NCBI RefSeq assembly: GCF_002127545.1
Contig: NZ_MUBK01000020.1
Coordinates: forward strand, 25,248 to 89,247
Reading direction: 5' to 3'
DNA length: 64,000 nucleotides
DNA from: Xenorhabdus beddingii
GTDB taxonomy: Bacteria; Pseudomonadota; Gammaproteobacteria; Enterobacterales; Enterobacteriaceae
A program made the translations under genes and the position numbers. Positions 40,401 to 49,787 of the stretch are shown here, piece after piece (the stretch's first letter is position 1; each line of letters begins with the position of its first letter). The notes beneath the pieces were generated by a model, which made no database searches, was not told the origin of the DNA, and saw only the letters and a program-made list of their open reading frames with translations.

Positions 40401-40622
40401 CAGTATGGTGAGCGTGAACGAGCAACAGCTTTGTCGTTCCGTGGCAGCAACACGACGTTTTTGACCCGTAGTGCACCCGTTTCCCGTGACGGTATGGTGT
40501 TGAAAGCGAATGCGGAAATGAGCGCAAGTAACAACGTGTCATTTACTTTTGGCTATAGCGGGCTGCTGTCAAGTAGTCATCAGGATAATAGTATGAATAT
40601 CGGTTTTAAATGGCAATTTTGA
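37500..40622 (+). CDS. Subtilisin-like (S8) serine protease autotransporter
   Basis: The 1040-residue protein is a type Va autotransporter. A long N-terminal signal (about residues 1-44, hydrophobic part VLYHAIACCLAATSFGAYA) is followed by a subtilase domain with catalytic D93 (LGIFDQ), H150 (GAHGVHVAG) and S371 (YSGTSMAAPH). A passenger-associated repeat (GKGELILSGQNTYSGSTLVKQG in part, near residue 500) leads to a C-terminal 12-strand beta-barrel ending in KWQF. The ATG at 37500 follows AGGTGA. Relatives are Proteus Pta and Serratia Ssp, which degrade host proteins or act as toxic agglutinins. It has no operon partners. A role in host tissue degradation is an inference. Confidence 0.92.
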   Translation: MKKRYEIPRSALTTARLSVKTQPRVLYHAIACCLAATSFGAYAENYVEKGRLGDPASWHTPEFVAEWGLGAIHADAAYARGYTGKGIKLGIFDQVVYAKHPEFVGKDKVINLVTSGIREYTDPYIKVKKGDSFSYGGTPSVNGYGKLGAHGVHVAGIAAGSRDGGKMHGVAYNAQIIGADNGDPGPEDGIILGNDGGVYQAGWNALIESGARIINNSWGIGIAKELEKGGKDPDAAHFTLAEAQKQFDAIKPILGTKPGGAYQGAIDAAHSGIVTVFAAGNSYNYSNPDAIAGLAWFVPDIAPNWLTVASLQQDPNSTNSEPYSISSFSSRCGYTASFCVSAPGTKVYSSIIKGTGMDDITTDYDAYSGTSMAAPHAAGSIAVLMERFPYMTGAQVASVLRTTATDMGEKGIDEIYGWGLINLGKAINGPGMFYTAEDIPEKFRIPDPDGVAYGNGQFVADIPGIGAVLDKDKPTERVCNTGLCAQDQWSNDISGHGGLTKQGKGELILSGQNTYSGSTLVKQGLLNVSGSISSTVSVMESGVLGGNGTVGELNVQHGGTVAPGNAIGTLKATEKITFEPGSHYVVEIAADGRSDSIQAEKSVQINGGKVAVSLENTDNLLSFKEVRSLTGQQYNILNAKQNINGRFDNVVPNYLFLGTKLSYQPSKVALHVGRNDTAFADVTKTQNEHALADAIDTLGKGNPVYESILTSRSAEQARYAIRQLDGQIHADIASLLVNDSRYLRDTLNARLNQTEGRSFSPDIHGDDNGAWVRLLGAWSHASGTENASGYQASNYGVFLGADTLIDEYSRLGIATGYTRTSLDGGNSATADSNNYHLALYGDRQFGDFALRTNGGLTWHRIDTKRAISYGNQHDHENAKYSGRTAQISAELAYHLPVGAVDLEPFVNLAYVNFRNEGINEDGAAAAFRGNSQHTDATLSTLGLRANHHWQTSWGSSIALNGELGWQHQYGERERATALSFRGSNTTFLTRSAPVSRDGMVLKANAEMSASNNVSFTFGYSGLLSSSHQDNSMNIGFKWQF

Positions 40623-40664
40623 TGATGGGCTGGGTGTAAGTATCTGATAAAACCAGATGAACTA

Positions 40665-40691
40665 TGTGGGGTCAGCAATGCTGACTCCACA
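40665..40691. terminator. Hairpin between the autotransporter and potD
   Basis: TGTGGGGTCAGC (40665-40676) pairs with GCTGACTCCACA (40680-40691), 12 bp with one G-T pair, between convergent genes. There is no T-run. Confidence 0.6.
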
Positions 40692-40712
40692 ATAATTCAA
40701 TGTGAATTCAGG

Positions 40713-41765
40713 TCACTGACCTGCTTTAAGTTTTTGGAAGTATTCTTCGTACAGGATATTGGCGTTGCCAACATCATTCTGCCACTCCCCTTTTTGGATC
40801 ACCGCTTCATCGGGATACAGAGATTTATCTTCTGTCATTTCTTTCGGCAGTAATTTTTTCGCGGCCAGATTCGGGGTTGGATAACCAATTTTCTTGGCAA
40901 CTTGCGCCGCAATTTCTGGACGCAACAGGAAGTTAATCAGCTTCATGGCGCCTTCAATATTCTTGGCATTGGCAGGGATTGCCAGACTGTCCATCCAGAA
41001 AATCCCGCCTTCTTTCGGCCAGATAATATCAACGGGTGTGCCAGCCTGACGAGCCACATAAGCTGAACCCGTCCACATCATACCGATATCAACCTCACCT
41101 TCCATAAATGGATTGGCTGGGTTGTCAGAGTTAAATGCCAGTACGTTTGGCACCAGTTTTCTCAGTTCCTGATAAGCCGCTTCAATCTCTTTCGGATCGG
41201 TGGTATTGCCGGAATAACCTAACTTCAACAATGCCATCTGGAAGACTTCACGGGCATCGTCAGTCAGGACTATGCTGTTTTTGTAGTCAGGTTTCCAAAA
41301 ATCCGCCCAGGAGGTGAAGTTTTTGGGATCAACATTCTCGTTGTTGACGCCAATTGCCGTGGCTCCCCAAATATAAGGGATCGAATAATCGTTATTCGGG
41401 TCAAAAGATTTATGCAGCAAATTAGGATCGAGATTATGGAAGTTGCTCAGTTTGCTTGTGTCGATTTTGTGCAGCATCCCTTCTTTACTCATTTTTGAGA
41501 CAAAGTAAGTGGATGGAACCACTAAATCATAAGCGCCGTCTTTATAGGTTTTCAGCTTGGTGTACATGCTCTCATTGGATTCATAGGTAGAATAAATCAC
41601 CTTAATCCCTGTTTCTTTGGTGAACTGGTTGAGCAAACCAGGCGGAACGTATTCAGTCCAGTTGTAGAAATACAGCGTCTTGCCATCATTAGCGGCAACG
41701 GCATTCACCGGAACCATACTTAATGCCATCATCCCAGCGGCTAACAGATAAAACCACTTTTTCAT
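40713..41765 (-). CDS. potD: Spermidine/putrescine-binding periplasmic protein PotD
   Basis: PotD captures spermidine (and putrescine) for the PotABC importer. The 350-residue precursor has a Sec signal ending near VAA/ND. The mature protein contains LYFYNWTEYVPPGLL, YDLVVPSTYFVSKM, PYIWGATAIGVN and the polyamine-binding acidic/aromatic region MMWTGSAYV and GIFWMDSLAIP. It is separated from potC by 221 bp with a hairpin between, so it may have its own promoter or be differentially expressed. Confidence 0.96.
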   Translation of the reverse strand: MKKWFYLLAAGMMALSMVPVNAVAANDGKTLYFYNWTEYVPPGLLNQFTKETGIKVIYSTYESNESMYTKLKTYKDGAYDLVVPSTYFVSKMSKEGMLHKIDTSKLSNFHNLDPNLLHKSFDPNNDYSIPYIWGATAIGVNNENVDPKNFTSWADFWKPDYKNSIVLTDDAREVFQMALLKLGYSGNTTDPKEIEAAYQELRKLVPNVLAFNSDNPANPFMEGEVDIGMMWTGSAYVARQAGTPVDIIWPKEGGIFWMDSLAIPANAKNIEGAMKLINFLLRPEIAAQVAKKIGYPTPNLAAKKLLPKEMTEDKSLYPDEAVIQKGEWQNDVGNANILYEEYFQKLKAGQ

Positions 41766-41950
41766 GTTATGTTTTCCACACAGTTAGTGCGTTAGTATCG
41801 TATATAGGTTTCGCTTGAACCTACCCCCCAAAAAACGGCTATTATAGGAGCGACATTTCATGGGGTAAAGTGACTTATTTCTTGCTGAATTAACGGTTAC
41901 GAAAGAAATTCTGATTGATTGGGGAAAAGGTACAACAATTGATGAGAAGC

Positions 41951-41977
41951 AAGCGTGGTCAACCTGCAACCACGCTT
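41951..41977. terminator. Hairpin between potC and potD
   Basis: A perfect 9-bp stem (AAGCGTGGT at 41951-41959, ACCACGCTT at 41969-41977) lies 10 bp after the potC stop. A long T-run is missing, so it may only attenuate or stabilise potABC mRNA relative to potD. Confidence 0.5.
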
Positions 41978-41986
41978 AAAAGAAGA

Positions 41987-42766
41987 TTAAGATTTACCTG
42001 TGCGATCACGCATCACAAATTGGCTAATCAATACCAAAACCAGCGACATAAGTAACAAAATCGTTGCCAATGCGTTCACTTCCGGCGAAACCCCGACTTT
42101 TACCATCGAATAGATCTTGAGTGGCAGGATTTCATAACTTGGCCCCGTTACGAATGAGGAAACCACCACATCATCCATCGACAACGTAAAGCTCAGCAGC
42201 CAACTCGCCATGACTGCCGGCATCGCCAGCGGCAGGATGATTTTACGCAGGATGGTTAATTCCCCGGCGCCCAAATCGCGCGCCGCTTCCAGCATTTTGA
42301 CGTCGAAGTCTTTCAGGCGGGAATAAACCGTGACAACCACAAACGGCAAACAGAAAGTAATATGCGAAAACAGCAGTGACCAGAACCCAAGTGAGATGCC
42401 GAGCAGCATAAACAGCACCAGTAATGAAATCGCCATGACAATATCCGGCGACATCATCACCACAAACAGCATCCCGCCAACAAATTTTTTGCCGCGGAAC
42501 GAGTAACGATACAGTGCTACCGCCGTCAGGGAGCCTATCAACGTGGCAAACGTGGCGGAGGCTACTGCCATCGTCAGTGAGTGGCCTGCCGCTTGCAGCA
42601 GGCTGTCATTGGAGAACAACAGACTGTACCACTCGGTGGTAAAACCCTGCCAGCTAACGCCAAAGCGTGACTGGTTAAACGAGCTGACCAGCAGAATAAT
42701 CATTGGGATATACAGATAAGCATAAACGAGGGTCATGAAACCCCCGCGCAAAAGGCGTCCGATCAT
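41987..42766 (-). CDS. potC: Spermidine/putrescine ABC transporter permease PotC
   Basis: PotC is one of two inner-membrane permeases of the PotABCD polyamine importer. The 259 residues have about six membrane segments and the EAA-type loop that contacts PotA ([24 protein letters not shown], quoted by its core [10 protein letters not shown]). Its start overlaps the potB stop by four bases (ATGA), indicating translational coupling. Confidence 0.96.
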   Translation of the reverse strand: MIGRLLRGGFMTLVYAYLYIPMIILLVSSFNQSRFGVSWQGFTTEWYSLLFSNDSLLQAAGHSLTMAVASATFATLIGSLTAVALYRYSFRGKKFVGGMLFVVMMSPDIVMAISLLVLFMLLGISLGFWSLLFSHITFCLPFVVVTVYSRLKDFDVKMLEAARDLGAGELTILRKIILPLAMPAVMASWLLSFTLSMDDVVVSSFVTGPSYEILPLKIYSMVKVGVSPEVNALATILLLMSLVLVLISQFVMRDRTGKS

Positions 42767-43606
42767 TCCAGTTCTACCTTCTTGTTCAGCAGCTTAGCCG
42801 CACGATAGTAAACCAACAGCATCAGCCCCATGACCAGCGTCAAACAGATGCTGGTCGCCGCCCCAAACGGCCAGTCGCGGATATTCAGGAATTGGCTCTT
42901 AATCACGTTACCGATCAGCAGGTTCTTCGCGCCACCCATCAGGTCAGCCACGTAGAACAGCCCCATCGCGGGCAGCAATACCAGCAAACAACCGGCAATA
43001 ATGCCCGGCATCGTCAGGGGGACGATAATGCGGATAAAGGTCTGCAATTTCCCGGCACCTAAATCGCGCGCCGCTTCCAGACAAGCATTATCCAGCTTCT
43101 CAATACTGGAATAGAGTGGCATCACCATAAAGGGCAGCAAGATATAAACCAGCCCCAGCACAACCGCTTCGGGGGTATACATAATGCGCAACGGTTTATC
43201 GATAATCCCGCCCCACAGCAGAAAATCATTCAAATAGCCACGGGTACTGAGGAACATCTTCAAGCCATAAATACGGATTAATGAGTTCGTCCAGAACGGT
43301 ACAATCAGCAGGAACAGCATGAGCGGACGCAGTTTCTTCGGCATACGTGCCAGAAAAAAAGCGAACGGATAGCCAATCACCAGACAGCACAATGTCGCCA
43401 CAATCGCCATATTCAGCGAGTGCAGCAACACTTCGGCGTACAATGGATCGAACAATCGCGTGTAGTTGTCCAGCGAAAATACCATCTGTACCAGATTGGC
43501 ATCATCACGGGTCAGGAAGCTGGTTCCGATGATCATCAGGTTCGGCAGAAAGACGAACAGCATCAGCCACGACACCACGCCCGTAATAACGATATTCTGG
43601 AATAGC

Positions 43607-43623
<17 letters not shown>
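42763..43623 (-). CDS. potB: Spermidine/putrescine ABC transporter permease PotB
   Basis: PotB is the second permease. The 286 residues contain about six membrane helices, the cytoplasmic loop [14 protein letters not shown] and the conserved [17 protein letters not shown] region near the first third. It overlaps potA by 17 bp at its start and potC by four at its end. Confidence 0.96.
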
Positions 43624-44722
<1,099 letters not shown>

Positions 44723-45035
44723 TTATGCTATCATCTATCCCTTGGAATAATGCAGATAGAACCGCCACGGGAAAAGACTGTGTCAGCTAGCGGGAGGCAT
44801 CATTTCTCCGCTAAAGCTCAAAGCCAGTGGCGCCGGTTGAAATTACGAAGCGCGCATAATAAACGCAGTAAGCCCAAATTGAAAGCCGAAACAATGACAA
44901 TATGTCATTTTTTATTATCATTTAATGAATAGAAACATGGCGTACCATTTTGAACCTTGTTTTTCGGGTTGAAAATAATTTCTTGTTGAATGTTTTTCAA
45001 TCAAAAAAGGGGAGGGGGCGTTCATTGCCATGGAA

Positions 45036-45091
45036 TAACGCTCTTGCTGCCGCGCGGCAACTCGAATTATTTTGGGTATAATTTGGGTATA
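45036..45091. repeat. ERIC-like half element in the potA-glpT gap
   Basis: The stretch CTGCCGCGCGGCAACTCGAA to TTTTGGGTATA is the right half of the element seen at 17619-17760, followed by an 11-bp tandem duplication of TTTGGGTATAA. The 481-bp gap (44723-45203) otherwise holds the unplaced potA promoter and the glpT terminator, and no gene. Confidence 0.7.
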
Positions 45092-45123
45092 AATAGACGG
45101 GTATCAACTGGGTTTATTGAGAA

Positions 45124-45153
45124 ATCGCAGTACAACGTTCATTGTACTGCGAT
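45124..45153. terminator. Perfect hairpin downstream of glpT
   Basis: A 12-bp perfect inverted repeat (ATCGCAGTACAA at 45124-45135, TTGTACTGCGAT at 45142-45153) lies 50 bp after the glpT stop. It is a likely glpT terminator. Confidence 0.7.
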
Positions 45154-45203
45154 ATTGCACTGCTATTTATAGGGTTATTAATCCGCGTGTATCGTAACCC
45201 ATG

Positions 45204-46556
45204 TTACGGATTCAGGCGTGCTATTTCCTGCTTGTGTTTCTTTTCACTTAACATAACGAACAACAGCAGAATAACCGCCAGCGCGCTGCCGCCGATCATA
45301 ATCATAAAGCCGCCATCCCAACCGAAGAAGTCAACGGTGTAACCCACGATGGCGCTGGCTGCCACAGACCCCCCCAGATAGCCAAATAAACCGGTAAAAC
45401 CGGCGGCTGTTCCGGCGGCTTTTTTCGGTGCCAGTTCAAGAGCGTGCAGGCCAATCAGCATCACCGGGCCATAAATCAGGAAGCCGATAACCAACATGCA
45501 GATCATATCGACATTTGGGTTTCCTGCCGGGTTCATCCAGAATATGACTGTGGCGATAGTCACCAGTATCATAAAGAAGACACCCGTTGCACCCCGGTTG
45601 CCTTTGAACACTTTGTCAGACATCCAGCCACACAGCAGCGTACCCGGAATACCGGCATACTCATACAGGAAGTAAGCCCAGGACGATTTATCCAACGCAA
45701 AATGCTTCACTTCTCTCAAATAAGTCGGTGACCAGTCGAGGATGCCGTAACGCAACAAATAAACGAATACGTTGGCAATCGCGATCATCCACAGCAATTT
45801 ATTCGGCAGAATGTACTGCATGAAAATCTCTTTTGCCGTCAGTTCGCTTTCATCTTTTTCTGTGTAATCCGGTGGATAGTCATTTTTGTACTCTTCGATT
45901 GGCGGTAAACCACAAGATTGCGGGGTGTCGCGCATCAAAGAGAAAATAATGATAGCCACGAGGATAGCCGCAAATGCCGGCATATACAGTGCGGCTTTCC
46001 AGTCATTGAACCAAGCCATCCCCAGCAGGAACAATAATGGAGGCAGACCACCGCCAACGTTATGGGCACAGTTCCAGACAGAAACAATCCCCCCACGCTC
46101 TTTCTGTGACCACCAGTGAACCATCGTGCGTCCGCAGGGAGGCCAGCCCATACCCTGGAACCAGCCGCAGAGGAACAACAGAACAAACATAATAGCAATA
46201 CTGGATGTTGCCCACGGTACGAAGCCCATAAACAGCATGACCGCCGCCGCCAGTATTAGACCCGCAGGTAAGAAAACACGCGGATTCGAGCGGTCGGATA
46301 CGGAACCCATGATGAATTTCGAGAATCCGTATGCAATTGAAATACCTGACAGGGCGAAACCCAGATCACCTCTGGAGAAGCCTTGTTCTATCAAATAAGG
46401 CATTGCCAAGGCAAAGTTTTTCCTGACCAGATAGTAGGCTGCATAGCCAAAAAAGATCCCCATAAAAATTTGCCAGCGCAAGCGACGATAGAGTGGATCT
46501 ACTTCTTGCGCAGGCAACCGGGCTTTATGGGGAGCCGGTTTAAAAATACTTAACAT
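45204..46556 (-). CDS. glpT: Glycerol-3-phosphate transporter GlpT
   Basis: GlpT is a 12-helix MFS antiporter that exchanges external glycerol-3-phosphate for phosphate and also takes up fosfomycin. The 450 residues are nearly identical to E. coli GlpT over long stretches, including [20 protein letters not shown], the substrate arginines in YYLVRKNF and [11 protein letters not shown], and [13 protein letters not shown]. The ATG at 46556 follows GTGGAGACAAAC. UhpT is excluded by the N-terminal sequence. In E. coli glpTQ is divergent from glpABC; here the NRPS relic lies between them and glpQ is absent. Confidence 0.97.
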   Translation of the reverse strand: MLSIFKPAPHKARLPAQEVDPLYRRLRWQIFMGIFFGYAAYYLVRKNFALAMPYLIEQGFSRGDLGFALSGISIAYGFSKFIMGSVSDRSNPRVFLPAGLILAAAVMLFMGFVPWATSSIAIMFVLLFLCGWFQGMGWPPCGRTMVHWWSQKERGGIVSVWNCAHNVGGGLPPLLFLLGMAWFNDWKAALYMPAFAAILVAIIIFSLMRDTPQSCGLPPIEEYKNDYPPDYTEKDESELTAKEIFMQYILPNKLLWMIAIANVFVYLLRYGILDWSPTYLREVKHFALDKSSWAYFLYEYAGIPGTLLCGWMSDKVFKGNRGATGVFFMILVTIATVIFWMNPAGNPNVDMICMLVIGFLIYGPVMLIGLHALELAPKKAAGTAAGFTGLFGYLGGSVAASAIVGYTVDFFGWDGGFMIMIGGSALAVILLLFVMLSEKKHKQEIARLNP

Positions 46557-47614
46557 GTTTGTCTCCACATGACGTTTGTATGAGCGCCTTACCACCGTTG
46601 AGCGGTGATAATATTAAACGAAAAATTTCTACTAAATATTTTCTATATCGAAGCTAATATTAGCTAAAACAACATAATATAACTGTGAGGTATCACCAAC
46701 ATAGAGATATAATTTCGCAAGGTGGGCGATTTTGAGTGATTTACTGGGTTTTTTAAATACAATTTATTCATATTATTGTGATGCTCGTCACAATAAAAGG
46801 CTTTGCTTGTTATTTTTGTACGTTTGAGGTTCGTTTCTGTTCTTTATCACGCAAAGGCTTATTATTTTCAGGGAAATTCTTCCGGCGCAGTAAATCATCA
46901 TAAAGTCATATAAATATAACCGGCATAAATAAATACCTTTTTATAATAGTGATACATTTCAACTCTTGAAGATCCCTGATTCCCCGCACCGCAGGGAGTA
47001 AGGATGGATTCTACAATTTTGAGATGTCATTTATGATGTTGTATTAACGTAATTTAATAAAGTAGACGGTGGCATTAAATTGTCTCAATTCAAGCTGTTT
47101 TTACAGTTTCATTGATGTCATCATTTAAATGACATTTTATTTTTTGTGTGTGATTTTCTTTTTATTTACCTGTCTGGCGTTTTTTATAACAGGATTACAA
47201 ATAAAGTGTTTGAAATTAAAATTCAAAAATAATAGATATTACTACAAATAGTTATTCATGCTCATGACCGTAGTTAACATGCCGTATCGGATAACTGTTT
47301 TATAAGTTAAAAGAAGTAATATCAATATGTTAGTTGGATGTGTTCAGGCTGTATAGGCGTAATACATTCTGTTCCTCCACTGAAATACTGGATTTATATA
47401 AATTGATTATTTAATTCATTTAAGATTACAAAATAATACTAATTAATATATTTGATAAATTACTGATGATTTTTTTGCAGTTTATTTTTATGATTCAGTT
47501 TATGTCTCATAAAGTATTTATAAATGCGTGATGTAGACCAAAACTGAAAAATAACGACTACCAGCATTGATGCCTCCATTCATCATAAAAAATGATGAAA
47601 AAAGGAGGCTCAGA
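46557..47614. other. Long AT-rich intergenic region upstream of glpT and the PCP-reductase
   Basis: This region of 1058 bp has no gene or recognisable relic. It holds one perfect CRP box near glpT. Small inverted repeats are found at 46593-46607 (CACCG/CGGTG) and at 47116-47134 (TGTCAT/ATGACA followed by TTTTATTTTTT). Its length and low GC content are unusual for the window and fit remodelled, horizontally acquired DNA. I looked for GlpR operators and found none I would defend. Confidence 0.55.
46776..46793. promoter_or_regulatory. CRP-binding site upstream of glpT
   Basis: TTGTGATGCTCGTCACAA contains both half-sites of the consensus TGTGA-N6-TCACA without mismatch, 220 bp upstream of the glpT start. 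Catabolite control of glpT is established in E. coli. Confidence 0.75.
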
Positions 47615-47632
47615 ATGAGAACATCATTATGA
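47615..47632 (+). CDS. Five-codon leader ORF coupled to the PCP-reductase gene
   Basis: A strong Shine-Dalgarno (AGGAGG at 47603-47608) precedes ATG AGA ACA TCA TTA TGA (MRTSL). Its stop codon overlaps the ATG of the next gene in the sequence ATGA, and that ATG has no good Shine-Dalgarno of its own. The mini-ORF may therefore be translated and couple translation of the reductase, or be what is left of a larger upstream frame. Confidence 0.45.
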   Translation: MRTSL

Positions 47633-49383
47633 ATACTCATACACACAAGGCAATATTACACACAGCATTTACTGGGCAAAAATCTTCTCCTGTTGGCGCG
47701 GCTGCAATAGAGAGTCATCTCAGTTGCATGACGGCCGCACTAGAACCGTGGTTTGACAATGTTCCCTCCCGGTTGGCTGAATTGGCAAAAAGTGGCAAAA
47801 GAGACCAAAAGCGGTTGGAAGACGTTGCGGAACGGTTGAATGCCAGTTATGACAAAGTACAGCCGCAAACAGAGACTGAAAAACGTGTTTATACCATCTG
47901 GTGCCACTTACTGGAGACGGACGCCTTCGGGGTGACGGATGATTTCTTCCAGATTGGCGGGAATTCTATCCTTGTCGCCCGCATGATAGAAAATATTGAA
48001 AACGCATTCTCACTGAGGATACCGATTGCCGGCATTTATGTTGAACCGACAGTGGCCAGAATTGCGGCCATTTTGGATGAAATACGGGCTGCGTATCAGG
48101 CTAACCCTGCCCAATTCGTGGGAACTTATCATAGTGAAGCGTTAATTCGTCAACATGCTGAAACGCTTGAGAATGATGTCTACCTGAAAGAAAGTGTGCG
48201 TCCTGATGGGCTGATTCATGCCAACTGGTATCAACCGGATACGATATTGCTGACAGGGGCGACCGGATATCTTGGGTTGCATTTGCTGGAGCAATTATTG
48301 AAACAGACCTCAGCCAGAGTTATCTGCCTGTGCCGTGCATCGGATAAGCAGCATGCCCGCGACAGAATCCGGGATGGCTTCAAACACTACCGGATTGATG
48401 TCGGTCATGGGCTTGAGCGTGTGGATTTTGTTATCGGTGATTTAGGGCTGCCACGTTTTGGTTTACTCCCGGAGACGTGGACTCAGCTTGCAGAAAGTGT
48501 TGATGTTATTTATCACAATGGGGCGCTGGTTAACTTCATCTATCCTTATAGTGCGCTGAAAAACATCAATGTTGATAGTACCAGAACCGCATTGGCGCTG
48601 GCCTGTACGGCACGTTTGAAACATCTCCATTATGTTTCTTCCGTGAACGCCCTGTTTGCGACCGAATCACCTCGTCCTTATCTGGAAGATGATCGTGCCA
48701 TGAGCGAATCAGTGCGTGATCCTTCCGGCTATTCGGGGAGTAAGTGGGTAGCTGAGGGCATTATCAATATTGCCCGCAAACGGGGCGTGCCGGTGAGTAT
48801 TTACCGTCCGGGCCTGATCCTTGGGCACACCCGCACAGGCGCGGCACAAGGCAATGATTATCTGGTTGCATCCTTGAAGGGTTATCTGACCATGGGCTTT
48901 TATCCTGATCATGCTCTGTTGCTGGATATTGTGCCGGTGGATTATGTGGCGGCATCGCTGGTGCACATCTCCGGGCAACCGGAATGCAACGGAAAATTCT
49001 TTAATTTGTTTAACCCGGAACAAATTTCTACCCGGCAATTTTTCGACTGGGTGCAGGATTTTGGCTACATTCTCAACCCGGTCCCGTTTTATGAGGGTAA
49101 AGAGCAGATCCTTACGCTGGATGATACGCACCCCTTGTATCCCTTGATCCCGCAGATCAGGGATATGACCAGCAGACCTTATCGTGCACTGGACCCTGCC
49201 TATATCGACGAAATTCACCCTGAATTGGAGTTGAGGAATACGTTGTCAGGGCTGGCTGGAAGTGACATTCGTTGCCCGACAATAACGGCTGAATATGTCC
49301 ATCAGATATTGCGCTATCTGATTGGTGCCGGATTCTTACCGGCTACCTTGTCAGAACACTTCAAGAAGGAGGCTGTCGCATGA
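47629..49383 (+). CDS. NRPS-like peptidyl-carrier protein / thioester reductase didomain
   Basis: The 584-residue protein contains a carrier domain (about residues 75-155; IWCHLLETDAFGVTDDFFQ and the phosphopantetheine site GGNS with S113). A C-terminal NAD(P)H-dependent thioester reductase domain of the Lys2/NRPS type begins near residue 205 (TGATGYLG at 209-216, YHNGALVNFIYPYSALKNIN cut, and catalytic Tyr/Lys in Y368-SGS-K372). No condensation or adenylation domain is present, although the linker before the carrier looks like the end of an adenylation module. It would release a carrier-bound acyl or peptidyl group as an aldehyde or alcohol, loaded in trans. It lies between glpT and glpABC, followed by an MbtH relic. 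The natural product is unknown. Confidence 0.85.
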   Translation: MNTHTHKAILHTAFTGQKSSPVGAAAIESHLSCMTAALEPWFDNVPSRLAELAKSGKRDQKRLEDVAERLNASYDKVQPQTETEKRVYTIWCHLLETDAFGVTDDFFQIGGNSILVARMIENIENAFSLRIPIAGIYVEPTVARIAAILDEIRAAYQANPAQFVGTYHSEALIRQHAETLENDVYLKESVRPDGLIHANWYQPDTILLTGATGYLGLHLLEQLLKQTSARVICLCRASDKQHARDRIRDGFKHYRIDVGHGLERVDFVIGDLGLPRFGLLPETWTQLAESVDVIYHNGALVNFIYPYSALKNINVDSTRTALALACTARLKHLHYVSSVNALFATESPRPYLEDDRAMSESVRDPSGYSGSKWVAEGIINIARKRGVPVSIYRPGLILGHTRTGAAQGNDYLVASLKGYLTMGFYPDHALLLDIVPVDYVAASLVHISGQPECNGKFFNLFNPEQISTRQFFDWVQDFGYILNPVPFYEGKEQILTLDDTHPLYPLIPQIRDMTSRPYRALDPAYIDEIHPELELRNTLSGLAGSDIRCPTITAEYVHQILRYLIGAGFLPATLSEHFKKEAVA

Positions 49384-49472
49384 AACCGTTAGCAGGAGAT
49401 GATGGCATGAATTGGAGGGGGGTCATTAATGCCAAAAAACAGTATTCGGTCTGACCGGAGCCAACAAAATAG
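49380..49472 (+). pseudogene. MbtH-like protein relic
   Basis: A frame starting with the ATG that overlaps the stop of the reductase gene (ATGA) encodes DDGMNWRGVINAKKQYSV, then TGA, then PEPTK and TAG. MbtH-like proteins carry the pattern F.VVVN.E.QYS.WPE, so the TGA stands exactly where the conserved Trp codon TGG is expected. Everything after it is missing (the family has about 70 residues). MbtH proteins are chaperones of NRPS adenylation domains. The stop and the truncation mean it is not functional. Confidence 0.7.
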
Positions 49473-49522
49473 ATGACGGGCTTATTATCAATCATCATTA
49501 ATCACAGTGATTAATCACTGTC

Positions 49523-49557
49523 ATGGGCATGTTTCTACGGGATCATGCCCGTTTTTT
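49523..49557 (+). terminator. Rho-independent terminator after the NRPS relic
   Basis: ATGGGCATG (49523-49531) pairs with CATGCCCGT (49544-49552), followed by TTTTT. The 315 bp from the relic to glpA otherwise contain a palindrome ATTAATCAC/GTGATTAAT just before this hairpin and the regulatory box below. Confidence 0.8.
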
Positions 49558-49603
49558 ATTCTCCTTTTTCATTTCTGTTTGCGACCTGAACGGTTCATCA
49601 AAG

Positions 49604-49619
49604 CGTGATATTTATCACG
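49604..49619. promoter_or_regulatory. CRP/FNR-like operator upstream of glpABC
   Basis: CGTGATATTTATCACG is a perfect palindrome around a two-base centre. It contains TGAT-N4-ATCA (FNR core) and GTGA-N6-TCAC (CRP core), 170 bp upstream of glpA. FNR and CRP control of glpABC is known in E. coli; which protein binds here is not decided by the sequence. Confidence 0.6.
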
Positions 49620-49787
49620 ATATGGACTTTTTTATGTCAACTCATGCGCGTTTCTCGCTCGTTATTGTTCCTTATCAAACAAAGAACAGGGGCATTGTCT
49701 ATATTTTAGCTATCCCAAATCTATCCCAACAAGACATTGACTGGCCGGATACGTGACTGGCACAGAAGTGGAAGAGGAGCATCTCCA

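Noticed and set aside
45204..46556. UhpT or another organophosphate antiporter instead of GlpT
   Set aside because: The N-terminus and long stretches match GlpT almost exactly, and glpABC is near.
46557..47000. GlpR operators upstream of glpT
   Set aside because: Stretches such as TACGTTTGAGGTTCGTT vaguely resemble GlpR half-sites but do not form the expected palindrome.
49523..49756. 77-codon plus-strand ORF upstream of glpA
   Set aside because: It spans a terminator hairpin and the CRP/FNR-like box, so it is regulatory DNA and not a gene.
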